The notes under the pieces were generated by a model that was given only the letters and a program-made list of their open reading frames with translations, had not been told where the DNA came from and ran no database searches. Both the position numbers and the translations under genes were made by a program. This document shows, one piece after another, positions 50,992 to 60,137 of a DNA stretch of 64,000 nt (the stretch's first letter is position 1; each line of letters starts with the position of its first letter). The DNA is from Neobacillus cucumis (GTDB taxonomy: Bacteria; Bacillota; Bacilli; Bacillales_B; DSM-18226), in the NCBI RefSeq assembly GCF_016107705.1, contig NZ_JAEHGC010000002.1, forward strand, positions 186,001 to 250,000, given 5' to 3'.

Positions 50992-52047
50992 ATGCAAAAA
51001 TCACAAAAACCATATTTGATTACGAGAAACGTAGACCCCGAGAATCAAGAAACACCAATTCATTTTATCCATAAAGATTTTGTGCGTGAAAATCTGTTTT
51101 ATCGGAGGAACCATTTTTCTTACCCGAATTTTGTATCTTCCTTTTATTGGTTTCATGTTGATGGCTCTGTACATTATCATAGAACGTTTTCACTGCAGGA
51201 AATTCAAGCATTGCCATCCAAAACAGTAAAGACTGTACTTGAATGCGCGGGGAATAAGAGGGGATTTTTTAAACCAAAAGTATTTGGCGAGCAGTGGCAA
51301 AAAGGGGCAATCAGTCAAGGTATCTGGAAGGGTGTCTCATTAAGAACATTGCTCGGGTACACGGGTGTAATGGAAACAGCTAGAGAAGTAGTTTTTGAGG
51401 GATATGACTTTGGCATACGAACAGACTCGAACGAGCTTACTTATTTTAGTAGGAGTTTGCCGATTGAAAAAGCACTGCATACCGATACCTTAATTGCCTA
51501 TGAGTATAATGGAAAGCCGATTCCTTTTAAGCACGGGTTTCCTCTGAGGTTAATTGTCCCGGAATGGTATGCGATGGCCTCGGTAAAATGGATTAAAAAG
51601 ATCACCGTGATTGACCATGAATTTAAAGGCCCTTTTCAGGCGGTTGATTATGTCTATTACCCCAAAAAGGATTCAGATGAGGGAAAATTACCAGTGACAA
51701 CAATGAAAATAAACTCAACGATTCAACAGCCAATGGACCGGCAAATTCTTAATACCGGAGTTCATATTATTGCAGGAATTGCCTGGACTGGGAGAGGGTT
51801 GATCACGAAAATTGAAGTGAGTGTGGACGGGGGGATGACTTGGAGCCTTGCTGATTTGGTGCAATCACCGGAAAAGTATGCTTGGGTTCGTTGGGAATAT
51901 AAGTGGGAGGTGCTTGAAAAAGGAGAGTACACCATCCTTTCGCGGGCTCTGGAATTAGAAGGCGACGAGCAGCCAAAGGAAGCGGTGTGGAACCGTAAGG
52001 GGTATGGTTATAATGCAATCGATACGATTAAGGTGAAAATTGAATAA
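50992..52047 (+). CDS. Sulfite-oxidase-family molybdenum enzyme
   Basis: A 351-residue protein with the molybdopterin domain of sulfite oxidases (about 30-220) and the C-terminal Mo-co dimerisation domain (about 235-350). The molybdenum ligand Cys lies in TVLECAGNKRGFF. There is no signal peptide and no haem domain, so it is probably cytoplasmic and passes electrons to an unknown partner. It may oxidise sulfite, complementing the exporter at 45713-46489. AGAGGAGA precedes the ATG. Confidence 0.9.
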   Translation: MQKSQKPYLITRNVDPENQETPIHFIHKDFVRENLFYRRNHFSYPNFVSSFYWFHVDGSVHYHRTFSLQEIQALPSKTVKTVLECAGNKRGFFKPKVFGEQWQKGAISQGIWKGVSLRTLLGYTGVMETAREVVFEGYDFGIRTDSNELTYFSRSLPIEKALHTDTLIAYEYNGKPIPFKHGFPLRLIVPEWYAMASVKWIKKITVIDHEFKGPFQAVDYVYYPKKDSDEGKLPVTTMKINSTIQQPMDRQILNTGVHIIAGIAWTGRGLITKIEVSVDGGMTWSLADLVQSPEKYAWVRWEYKWEVLEKGEYTILSRALELEGDEQPKEAVWNRKGYGYNAIDTIKVKIE

Positions 52048-52066
52048 TGGACAAATAAGAAAGTAA

Positions 52067-52090
52067 AAAAGCACACAAACTGTGTGCTTT
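52067..52090 (-). terminator. Terminator of mntH
   Basis: A 10-bp stem AAAGCACACA/TGTGTGCTTT with a 3-nt loop. The minus-strand tail is TTTTTTACTTT; it may also end the convergent gene. Confidence 0.85.
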
Positions 52091-52094
52091 ACTA

Positions 52095-53399
52095 TTATCC
52101 AAAAAATGTCTGAACAATTAACCAGCAGTTTAACCCTAAAATCACGATAGCAAAAATCGTTGATAGAATCGTAGTTATTCGTTTATTCGTTAACACACCC
52201 ATTAATTCCTTCTTCTGGGTGAAGTAGATGAGCGCAATAATCGGACAAGGTAGAACAATACTTAGAACCACCTGACTGATGACAAGTGTCCTTGTTGGGT
52301 CAACCCCGATAGCAACGATAATAAAGGTTGGAAGCATCGTAACCAATCGTCGAATCCATAATGGAATCGTAAATCCAACAAAACCTTGCATAATAACCTG
52401 ACCAGCCATCGTTCCCACTACAGAGCTTGAAACACCGGAAGCAAGTAATGAAATCAAGAATACACTTGCTGCGGCCGAACCAAGCAGCGGTGTTAAGGTA
52501 TGGTAGGCTGTGGTAAGATCCGAAATATGACTGTTTCCAGTCGTGTTAAAGACGGATGCAGCCATATACATCATTGCTAAGTTGACAAATCCGGCAAGCG
52601 TCATGGCAATCATGATTTCTTTCGTACTAAACTTTTGAATTTTGATTTTTTCCATATCATTTCGTGGCACAATTCGATTTTGCGTCAGGCTTGAGTGCAA
52701 ATAGATTGCATGCGGCATGACCGTTGCGCCGATTACACCAACTGCCAGTATAATACTTTCTTTGTTGCCAAGCCACGGTGTTACACTATGGTAGGCAATT
52801 AGACCAAGATCCGGTTTGGAAATGACGGTTTCAACTAAATAACATAAGCCGATAAGAACAGCAAATGCGGCAATGAATTTTTCTAACGGACGGAATCCGA
52901 ATTTTTCTAACATTAAAATAAGATAGGTGACAATACCAACGATAATCGTTGCATATAGCATTGGGATACCGGCAAGTAAATTTAGTGCTAGGGTTGCACC
53001 TAAGAATTCAGCAAGGTCGGTAGCCATTGCAGCCAGTTCTGAAACAACCCACATGCCGTAGGTCAGCCATTTCGGCATATGGTCCCGGCAAACCTCCGGA
53101 AGACTTCTGCCAGTAGCAATTCCTAATTTTGCTGACATATTTTGCAGCAACATGGCCATCAAGTTAGCTAAAACGATTACCCAAAGCATTTTATAACCAA
53201 AGCTCGCACCGCTTTGAATATTGGTTGCGAAATTTCCTGGATCCACATAGGCTATGGAGGCAATAAATGCAGGTCCGAGAAACGGAAGCAATGCACGGAT
53301 GCCTTTAACCTTTCCATTAATGGCATCTCTTGCGGCTGAAACCGTTCGGCTTTCTACAGCCCGAGCCCTCTGAACAGTAACTGAATCTGTTTGGCTCAT
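52095..53399 (-). CDS. mntH: Nramp-family Mn2+/H+ symporter
   Basis: A 434-residue Nramp protein with 11 helices. Helix 1 carries the metal-binding DPGN (YVDPGNFATNIQ) and helix 6 the MPHAIYLHSS motif with its metal-binding Met. It imports manganese (and iron) with protons. The likely MntR operator upstream supports manganese control. AAAGGATGGTG precedes the ATG. Confidence 0.95.
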   Translation of the reverse strand: MSQTDSVTVQRARAVESRTVSAARDAINGKVKGIRALLPFLGPAFIASIAYVDPGNFATNIQSGASFGYKMLWVIVLANLMAMLLQNMSAKLGIATGRSLPEVCRDHMPKWLTYGMWVVSELAAMATDLAEFLGATLALNLLAGIPMLYATIIVGIVTYLILMLEKFGFRPLEKFIAAFAVLIGLCYLVETVISKPDLGLIAYHSVTPWLGNKESIILAVGVIGATVMPHAIYLHSSLTQNRIVPRNDMEKIKIQKFSTKEIMIAMTLAGFVNLAMMYMAASVFNTTGNSHISDLTTAYHTLTPLLGSAAASVFLISLLASGVSSSVVGTMAGQVIMQGFVGFTIPLWIRRLVTMLPTFIIVAIGVDPTRTLVISQVVLSIVLPCPIIALIYFTQKKELMGVLTNKRITTILSTIFAIVILGLNCWLIVQTFFG

Positions 53400-53463
53400 A
53401 AGACACCATCCTTTCTTTAAGTTTATTTTTCGTTATACCAAGGTTTGTTCGTTCGTCAATAAA

Positions 53464-53482
53464 AGTTTCCCTAGTGCAAATT
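53464..53482 (-). promoter_or_regulatory. MntR operator of mntH
   Basis: On the minus strand the site reads AATTTGCACTAGGGAAACT, close to the MntR consensus TTTGCCTTAAGGAAA. It lies about 65 bp before mntH and just downstream of a likely -10 box (TATATA/TATAAA near 53483-53490), so Mn-bound MntR would block the promoter. Confidence 0.7.
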
Positions 53483-53689
53483 TTATATATCCCTATTATA
53501 TAAAATTTTGAAAAATTTGTGTACGCTTTTGCTTGAAAAAATATTTGAATTCTAAAAAAGGGCATTTGACTATTAGGGAAAAAGAGAAAACGAGGCATTA
53601 TATACCCTAAGGTTTATGAGAGGTGGGAAGGGAATCCTAAGTGAATTGTCAAATACATAATGAAAAGCAACACAAAAGGAGTGTTTAGT

Positions 53690-54487
53690 TTGAAGGTGGG
53701 AATAGATGCAGGCGGCTCGTTGATTAAGATTGCGTATCAGGAAAAAAATAGAATGCATTATAAAAGGTTTCCAATTTTTGAGATGGAAATTGCTATAGCT
53801 TGGTTGAAAATCGTTGCACCAAATGTAAAAGCTGCTTTGACCGGTGGAAAAGCAAATATAATTCAACAAGATTTTTTTCCAGATGAAATCATCATTCCGG
53901 AATTTCTAGCAACGTGTGAGGGAGCAAAGTTACTTTTACAAGAGGAAGGGGAAAAATGGGAGGATCCCTTTCTATTAGTCAATATTGGAACTGGAACATC
54001 GTGGCACGTTGTGAAGGGGAATAAGTATGAACGGATTCTTGGAAGTGGAATAGGGGGAGGAACCTTTACAGGGCTTGGTTCGTTGTTAACGAAAGTGGAG
54101 GATTTTCAAGAACTGACAATCCTAGCAAATGAAGGTGATAAAAGCAAAGTGGACTTACTGGTGAGGGATATTTATGAATCGGCTGAACCACCGATTGATG
54201 GGAACCTCACAGCGGCAAATTTTGCAAAAGGGAAAAAGGTGAAGCATACAGATGCAGACCAAATGGCGGCCCTTTCAAATATGATCACGGAAACAATTGT
54301 ATTATTAACGCTTCAGGCCGCGGCCATTCATCAAGTAAATCAAGTGGTCTTTATCGGAAGCACATTGGTCGGGAACCAATCGTTACGAAAAGGACTTGAA
54401 TTTTACATGAACAGGCTAGGACTTACGGGAGTGTTTTTAAAGAAGGGTGAATACTGCGGGGCAGTCGGGGCTTACTTTTCTGTCTGA
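53690..54487 (+). CDS. coaW: Type II pantothenate kinase
   Basis: A 265-residue ASKHA-fold kinase. The ATP-binding GIDAGGSLIKIAY starts at residue 4, and LVNIGTGTSWHVV and GSGIGGGTFTGLGSLL mark the type II family also used by staphylococci. It phosphorylates pantothenate, the first step of coenzyme A synthesis. TTG 53690 lies 8 bp after AAAGGAG; an in-frame ATG at 53660 lacks a site. The gap to mntH (290 bp) holds the MntR site and no other gene. Confidence 0.9.
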   Translation: MKVGIDAGGSLIKIAYQEKNRMHYKRFPIFEMEIAIAWLKIVAPNVKAALTGGKANIIQQDFFPDEIIIPEFLATCEGAKLLLQEEGEKWEDPFLLVNIGTGTSWHVVKGNKYERILGSGIGGGTFTGLGSLLTKVEDFQELTILANEGDKSKVDLLVRDIYESAEPPIDGNLTAANFAKGKKVKHTDADQMAALSNMITETIVLLTLQAAAIHQVNQVVFIGSTLVGNQSLRKGLEFYMNRLGLTGVFLKKGEYCGAVGAYFSV

Positions 54488-54557
54488 AAATGTTCGCTTG
54501 AACAATTTAACCATTAAAGCTACAGTAAAGGTGAGAACAAAAAAGTAGGTGGCATGC

Positions 54558-56441
54558 TTGGAAAAAAGGTATTTTACAATTGGGATGGCGGGGCATATTG
54601 ATCATGGGAAAACATCCTTGACAAAGGCCCTCACGAATGTCGATACCGACCGCTTAAAGGAAGAAAAAGAACGTCAAATCTCAATCGAACTTGGATTTGC
54701 TCCATTATATGAAGATGATGAAATACAAATATCAGTGATTGATGTGCCAGGACATGAGCGGTTTATTCGGCAAATGATTGCCGGGGTTGCCGGAATTGAC
54801 CTGGTGGTGCTCGTCGTGGCGGCTGATGAAGGCGTTATGCCGCAAACAAGTGAACATCTGGAAATTCTTCGTTTCCTTGGAATTAAAAACGGGATTATTG
54901 CTATTACTAAAATTGACCGTGTAGAAGAGGAATTCATTGAACTGGTCAAGGATGACATTTTAGGTGAACTTACAGGAACTGTATTTGAAGATGCACCATT
55001 CGTTCTAGTGGACAGTCTTTCTAAAAAAGGAATTGAAGAAATAAAGGAATTAATCATTAAAACTTTAAAGGAAAAAGAAATGCGTGATGCCAAGGGGGCT
55101 TTTCGTCTGCCGATTGACCAGGTTTTCTCTGTAAAAGGTCAGGGTACGGTCATAAGAGGTACTGTATATGAAGGGACGGTTGAAGAAGGACAGACATTAA
55201 AAGTTTTGCCTGCAGGGCTTGATGTCAAGGCTAGGCAAATTCAGGTCCATCACCAGCCGGCAACAAAAGCCTTTGCTGGTCAAAGGGCAGCCATTAATCT
55301 TTCCGGGGTTGCAAAGGAAGACATCGAACGAGGCGATGTCCTTGTATCATCCGAACATTTTATCGTGTCAAAAATAGTGGATGTTGCAATACGGGTTGTA
55401 GAAGACCTTGAGCACATTGTCAAACAGCGTATGCCTATTAAGCTTCACATTGGAACTTCAGAGGTAATGGGGAGAATTGTCTTTTTTGACCGAAATGTGC
55501 TTGATGAGGAGACGGATGAAATTCTTTGCCAGCTTAGGTTGGAAGAAGAAATTCTCACGAAACGAGGAGACCGCTTTATTCTTCGCAGGCCAAGCCCAGC
55601 GGAGACGATCGGCGGGGGGTGGGTTATTGATCCTCGAGGAAATAAATATAAATTCGGAAATCAGACGATTGAAGAGTTGGAGAAGAAAAAGGCAGGTTCC
55701 CCGAAAGAGCGAATCTTTACAGCTTTAATGGAAGCAAGAAGTCTTTCCATTACAGAATTAATTAAGCGAACTGCACTTGACGAAGTGACGTTAACGGAGC
55801 AATTAAAGGATGAAGAATTTATTTTATATAATGGTAAAGAGTTTACAATGATGACGCTCATCAATTCAATTGAAGAGGATATCTATGACCGCTTACAGGA
55901 CTATCAGCAGCGGCACACAATGAAACCCGGAATGAATAAAGCAGAGTTGTTTCAAACCATGCAAAAACAGATACCGAAAGCGTTATTGGAGTTCGTACTG
56001 GATAACGGTATCAATAATGGAGTTTTTAAACGAAAAGATCAATTTGTTTCTATTTCTAGTTTTATTCCGCATGTGCCAAAGAACTGGGAAAAGCGTTCCG
56101 AAAATATGCTTGAAGCATTGAAAAAAGATGGCTTAAAGGTTCGTAATCTGAGAGATTATTTTTCCGCTGCAGGTATTCCTGAATCGTTGGAAGTGGACTT
56201 AGAGCGTTTCTTGGAAGAAAAGAAATTAATTGTTTCATTGGATGAACAAATAGCGTATGCCGGGGAGGTATTCAATGCAGCAGTGGAAAAACTTCGCAAC
56301 GGTACTGGTGGGGAGTTTGAAGTTGGAAAAGCAAAGGAAATTTTAGATCTTTCTCGAAAATACATGATTCCGTTTTTAGAAAAATTAGACTCAATGGGGC
56401 TTACAAACAGAGTTGAAAATAAACGTATTTGGGTGAAGTGA
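54558..56441 (+). CDS. selB: SelB-type selenocysteine-specific elongation factor
   Basis: A 627-residue translational GTPase. G1 is GHIDHGKT, G3 DVPGHE and G4 TKID (SelB has TKxD where EF-Tu has NKxD). EF-Tu-like domains 2 and 3 follow, then C-terminal winged-helix repeats (about 370-627) that in SelB bind the SECIS RNA. The switch region reads RQISIELGFA, where SelB usually has RGxTIxLGFA. TTG 54558 has GTAGGTGG just upstream. No selA, selD or tRNA-Sec is visible in the window. Confidence 0.88.
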   Translation: MEKRYFTIGMAGHIDHGKTSLTKALTNVDTDRLKEEKERQISIELGFAPLYEDDEIQISVIDVPGHERFIRQMIAGVAGIDLVVLVVAADEGVMPQTSEHLEILRFLGIKNGIIAITKIDRVEEEFIELVKDDILGELTGTVFEDAPFVLVDSLSKKGIEEIKELIIKTLKEKEMRDAKGAFRLPIDQVFSVKGQGTVIRGTVYEGTVEEGQTLKVLPAGLDVKARQIQVHHQPATKAFAGQRAAINLSGVAKEDIERGDVLVSSEHFIVSKIVDVAIRVVEDLEHIVKQRMPIKLHIGTSEVMGRIVFFDRNVLDEETDEILCQLRLEEEILTKRGDRFILRRPSPAETIGGGWVIDPRGNKYKFGNQTIEELEKKKAGSPKERIFTALMEARSLSITELIKRTALDEVTLTEQLKDEEFILYNGKEFTMMTLINSIEEDIYDRLQDYQQRHTMKPGMNKAELFQTMQKQIPKALLEFVLDNGINNGVFKRKDQFVSISSFIPHVPKNWEKRSENMLEALKKDGLKVRNLRDYFSAAGIPESLEVDLERFLEEKKLIVSLDEQIAYAGEVFNAAVEKLRNGTGGEFEVGKAKEILDLSRKYMIPFLEKLDSMGLTNRVENKRIWVK

Positions 56442-56442
56442 A

Positions 56443-56474
56443 AAAAGCCGCAATCCACTAGGATTGCGGCTTTT
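56443..56474. terminator. Bidirectional terminator after selB
   Basis: A perfect 14-bp stem AAAAGCCGCAATCC/GGATTGCGGCTTTT with a 4-nt loop, serving both convergent genes. Confidence 0.92.
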
Positions 56475-56480
56475 AACCTG

Positions 56481-57893
56481 TTAGGAAAGAAATTCTCCAG
56501 GATTTAATCCAAGCTCACGGCAAATATCCGATACCATTTGCTTTTCATACTGATCAAAATTTCCATCTGCATACCCAATGGCGATACAATAACGGGCAAT
56601 CAATCTTGCAATTTCTGGTTTAGTTCTTACCTTTCCTAATGCACGAAATGCCTCTGCACGGCCCATTATATGATCTTGTTCAATCTTGGATACAAATAAA
56701 TTAAATTTCTGAATGACTTTTTGTGAGTCAAAAACACGTAGTTCCTCACTTTGGTGAACAAACTCCAGCATTTTTTGTCGTTCTGATGCATCAAGATGAC
56801 CATCTGCCATCGAAACTAATGCACACGCAGCAACAACTGCCTCTAAAACATCCTGACTTTTGTAACGGTTGAATAACTCCTGAGCCCTTCTTTTTTGCGT
56901 ATTCGCCCATTCTACATAGTCCGTCTGAGAAGGGGACCAGGAGTTTCCACAGCTGTTACAAGTAAATTTCAGCTGGTTTTTCCCAATAAAACCGCCTAGT
57001 AATCCGATTGGCCCAAGAATGAGCCCTCCAATTGCCGCTTTTCCGAGCCCAAAACCCTTTTGTCCTGTACGGACATTGGATGAATGGCATCGAGGGCAAA
57101 TAATATCCTCACCGCTATAAGTTGAATTAATATTTGGAGCCTGAGGATAGGTTTGCGACGCCGGGTATCCATAAGCAGGCTTCTGATAAGGTGTAACAGA
57201 TGGCTGGCTATGCTGATATGATTGATTTTGATTTTGTTGGTACAAATGTTGACCAGGCATATTTTGTTTAAAATTCGCCTGTTGATTGACAGGCGGTACC
57301 GATGCTGGTGCCGGAGCATCATCAACGGTTACTCCGAAATTTTTACAAAGCGCTGCCAAGCCGCCTTGAAAGCCGCTAGCGATTGCATTGAACTTCCACT
57401 CGCCATTATGTCGATATAATTCGGCCGCCACAATCGCCGTTTCCACTGTGAAATCGCGACCAAGATTAAAGCGTAACAATTCTTCATTGGTTAGTTCGTT
57501 AAAAATTCGCACATAGGAATCGGAAATTTGTCCAAAGTTTTGCTGTTTCACTTGAGCATCATGAATCGTAATCGTAAAAGCAATCCGGTGAATATGACCG
57601 GGGACATTTTTTAAATTGATCTTAATTTGCTCATCATCCTTAACCCCGGAACCCACTCGGTTATCACCACTATATAGTATGGATTCGTTTCCTCCGGAAG
57701 GGTTGTTATAAAAAACAAAATCCAAATCATTTTGGACCATTCCGTTTTGCCCGAGCAGGAAAGCAGAGGCATCCAGGTCAAAATTGGAACCCATATTACT
57801 AATATTCCAGCCTAATCCTACAACAACATTTTCAAGACCCGGGTGAGACTTCGTTAAATCTACTTTTTGACCTTTACTAAGCGTAACACCCAC
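56481..57893 (-). CDS. TerD - zinc ribbon - TerB fusion protein
   Basis: A 470-residue fusion. Residues 1-190 are a TerD domain with the Ca-binding NFDLDASAF; a Gln/Pro/Tyr-rich linker follows (about 195-255). Next comes a zinc ribbon, CPRC...CNSC (about 263-315), interrupted by a glycine-rich hydrophobic stretch (GKAAIGGLILGPIGLLGGFIG), and a TerB helical domain (about 330-470). Ter proteins give resistance to tellurite, phage and envelope stress. The GTG at 57893 gives the usual TerD start (MGVTLSKGQKVDLTK) and is 8 bp after AAAGGAG; GTG 57902 overlaps that site. Confidence 0.9.
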   Translation of the reverse strand: MGVTLSKGQKVDLTKSHPGLENVVVGLGWNISNMGSNFDLDASAFLLGQNGMVQNDLDFVFYNNPSGGNESILYSGDNRVGSGVKDDEQIKINLKNVPGHIHRIAFTITIHDAQVKQQNFGQISDSYVRIFNELTNEELLRFNLGRDFTVETAIVAAELYRHNGEWKFNAIASGFQGGLAALCKNFGVTVDDAPAPASVPPVNQQANFKQNMPGQHLYQQNQNQSYQHSQPSVTPYQKPAYGYPASQTYPQAPNINSTYSGEDIICPRCHSSNVRTGQKGFGLGKAAIGGLILGPIGLLGGFIGKNQLKFTCNSCGNSWSPSQTDYVEWANTQKRRAQELFNRYKSQDVLEAVVAACALVSMADGHLDASERQKMLEFVHQSEELRVFDSQKVIQKFNLFVSKIEQDHIMGRAEAFRALGKVRTKPEIARLIARYCIAIGYADGNFDQYEKQMVSDICRELGLNPGEFLS

Positions 57894-57967
57894 AACCTTC
57901 ACTCCTTTATCTCTTTATTTTATGGTAATTCGATATATGTAAGCTGCAAATCTATTCCATTTAACAA

Positions 57968-57993
57968 TACGAAGGATTAATTGAAAGGTTTCA
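57968..57993 (-). promoter_or_regulatory. Sigma-W-type (ECF) promoter of terD-fusion gene
   Basis: Minus-strand TGAAAC (57993-57988), 16 bp and CGTA (57971-57968), matching the ECF sigma-W pattern that also drives B. subtilis ter genes. The -35 lies within a palindrome AATTGAAA-GG-TTTCAATT (57979-57996). Confidence 0.7.
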
Positions 57994-58232
57994 ATTTTTT
58001 CATTATAAGTCAAAAGAATTCAAAAATGAAAACATGAAACGGATTCTTTGATTCGATTTAAATAAGTATAAAGTAAAAATATTGTGAATTTTCAAAAGAT
58101 ATTTCCAAAAACATTTCTTTACGTAATTACTTTATGAAAAGGTTAAAGCGGGAATGGCAAACTCCGAATGTTAAGGTAGTAAAGATATATTAGTAAAGTC
58201 AGATTTTTCATAAAAGAAGCTCCGATATTTTA

Positions 58233-58261
58233 TTGAAATATTATATAGGGTCATTTATACT
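58233..58261 (+). promoter_or_regulatory. Promoter of the AGCS symporter gene
   Basis: TTGAAA (58233-58238), 17 bp and TATACT (58256-58261). The remaining bases between 57997 and 58232 show no gene or clear site. Confidence 0.65.
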
Positions 58262-58319
58262 TTAAATAACATCGAGATAATTGCGAAAATTCAGATACAG
58301 AAATAAAAGGGGGATTTTT

Positions 58320-59786
58320 ATGGTAGAAAAATTGGTAACAAGTATTAATGGGTTTTTGTGGAGCCCAGTGTTAGTCATCTTTATTGTAGCGGTAGGATTG
58401 TACTTTAGTTTCCGCACAAGATTCCTGCAGATTCGCCATGTTAAAGAAATGATTCGCTTATTATTATCAGGCAAAAGCTCTAATGAGGGTGTTTCTTCTT
58501 TTCAGGCATTAGCCATGTCATTATCTGGTCGTATCGGTGTAGGCAATATCGCTGGAACGGCAACAGGTATTGCGTTTGGTGGACCGGGTTCCGTTTTTTG
58601 GATGTGGGTTATTACATTTATCGGTGCAGCCTCAGCCTTTGTAGAGTCAACACTTGCTCAAATCTATAAAGAAAAGCAAGATGGAGAGTATCGAGGCGGT
58701 CCTGCGTTCTATATTGAAAAGGGACTTGGAATTAAATGGTTTGCTGTAATTTTTGCAGTTGCAACACTGCTTGCTATGGCAGTATTAATGCCAGGTATTC
58801 AGGCGAATTCAATTGCAGAGGGCGTTAAGAATGCTTTTGGAATTAACAATGCCGTTACTGGTATTGTGGTTATTGCACTTATGGGTCTTATTATTTTTGG
58901 TGGAGTTAAGCGGATTGCAAGAGTAGCAGAATTGGTTGTTCCGTTTATGGCTATTGGATATCTACTAATTGCGATTGCCATCATTGTTGTGAATTTTGAT
59001 AAAATCCCAGAAGTATTTACACTTATTTTTAAGAGTGCCTTTGGAGCCGAAGAAGTGTTCGGCGGTATTCTTGGTTCTACGATCATGTGGGGTGTAAAAC
59101 GCGGACTGTATGCGAACGAAGCAGGTCAAGGTACTGGTGCACACCCAGCAGCTGCAGCAGAGGTATCTCACCCTGCAAAACAAGGTCTTGTACAAGCATT
59201 TTCGATTTATCTTGATGTATTCTTAGTCGTTACTTCAACAGCTTTTATGATTTTGTTTACAAATTCTTACAACACTATAGATGGAGCTGGAAAATTCTTA
59301 GTTCAACATCTAAAAGGCGTCGAACCAGGTCCTGGATATACTCAAGCAGCGGTTGATACGATTTTACCAGGTTTCGGTTCAGGATTTATTTCCATTGCAC
59401 TATTCTTCTTTGCCTTCACAACGATTTTTGCTTACTACTACATTGCAGAAACAAATCTTGCTTATCTAGTAAAAGGCAAAAACAGAAAATTAGCTATGAC
59501 ATTATTAAAAATAGTTCTATTGGGTTCTACGTTCTATGGAGCAGTAAAAACTGCGTCTACAGCTTGGGCGATGGGGGATATCGGACTTGGTATTATGGTG
59601 TGGTTAAACCTAATTGCCATTCTTATCCTATTTAAGCCAGCTTTGCTTGCATTAAAGGATTATGAAGAGCAGCTGAAACAAGGGAAGGATCCGGAATTTA
59701 ATTCTACCAAACTAGGAATTAAAAATGCAGATTTCTGGGCCAATGGCTATGAAAAGGCTAAAAAGAATAAAAAACATGTAGTTTAA
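58320..59786 (+). CDS. AGCS-family sodium:alanine/glycine symporter
   Basis: A 488-residue permease of about 11 helices. Family landmarks are GRIGVGNIAGTATGIAFGGPG near residue 75 and GVKRGLYANEAGQGTGAHPAAAAE near 260. It takes up alanine or glycine with Na+. The ATG at 58320 lies after AAAAGGGGG; an upstream in-frame ATG at 58281 has no site. Confidence 0.93.
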   Translation: MVEKLVTSINGFLWSPVLVIFIVAVGLYFSFRTRFLQIRHVKEMIRLLLSGKSSNEGVSSFQALAMSLSGRIGVGNIAGTATGIAFGGPGSVFWMWVITFIGAASAFVESTLAQIYKEKQDGEYRGGPAFYIEKGLGIKWFAVIFAVATLLAMAVLMPGIQANSIAEGVKNAFGINNAVTGIVVIALMGLIIFGGVKRIARVAELVVPFMAIGYLLIAIAIIVVNFDKIPEVFTLIFKSAFGAEEVFGGILGSTIMWGVKRGLYANEAGQGTGAHPAAAAEVSHPAKQGLVQAFSIYLDVFLVVTSTAFMILFTNSYNTIDGAGKFLVQHLKGVEPGPGYTQAAVDTILPGFGSGFISIALFFFAFTTIFAYYYIAETNLAYLVKGKNRKLAMTLLKIVLLGSTFYGAVKTASTAWAMGDIGLGIMVWLNLIAILILFKPALLALKDYEEQLKQGKDPEFNSTKLGIKNADFWANGYEKAKKNKKHVV

Positions 59787-59810
59787 ATTAAGGCTGTATT
59801 AATAGAGAAT

Positions 59811-59976
59811 GTTGATTTTTGAACCACGTTGAATGGAGCGGAAGGCACGAAGACTCCATTGGGAGTACGGGGCAGGGGAGACCCCGCAGGAGCGTTAGCG
59901 ACGAGGAGGCTCCCCGGAACGCCCACGAACCGCTTGTGCCTGGAGCGGATTTCAACAACTAAGTTTAACAGAGCCT
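59811..59976 (+). repeat. Bacillus-type intergenic repeat element (full copy)
   Basis: A GC-rich block of about 165 bp in an AT-rich gap. It is bounded by related ends (GTTGAATGGAGCGGAAGGCAC near 59828 and, reversed, GTTGAAATCCGCTCC from 59956) and contains GGGGAGACCCCGCAGGAG and ACGAGGAGGCTCCCC. I recall very similar blocks between genes in many Bacillus genomes. It has no coding frame. It sits between the symporter stop codon and its terminator, and a truncated copy is at 47681-47757. Confidence 0.8.
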
Positions 59977-59991
59977 AAATTAAAAAAATGG

Positions 59992-60024
59992 AAGCATCAG
60001 CTGAAACAGGCTGGTGCTTTTTCA
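59992..60024 (+). terminator. Terminator of the symporter gene
   Basis: A 10-bp stem AAGCATCAGC/GCTGGTGCTT (one G-U) and a T-run, placed after the repeat element. Confidence 0.8.
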
Positions 60025-60137
60025 TTGTTTAGTGTACAATTTTTTGAAAATATACAAAAAAAGGACCTTGTATTCCTCCTTTTTATAAGTAAAATCTAGA
60101 ATAAGAGGGTTAAAGAGATGGAGAGTGCTATATAGAT

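Noticed and set aside
54488..54557. tRNA-Sec gene near selB
   Set aside because: The short gap and the other gaps around selB show no cloverleaf or CCA-ended stem.
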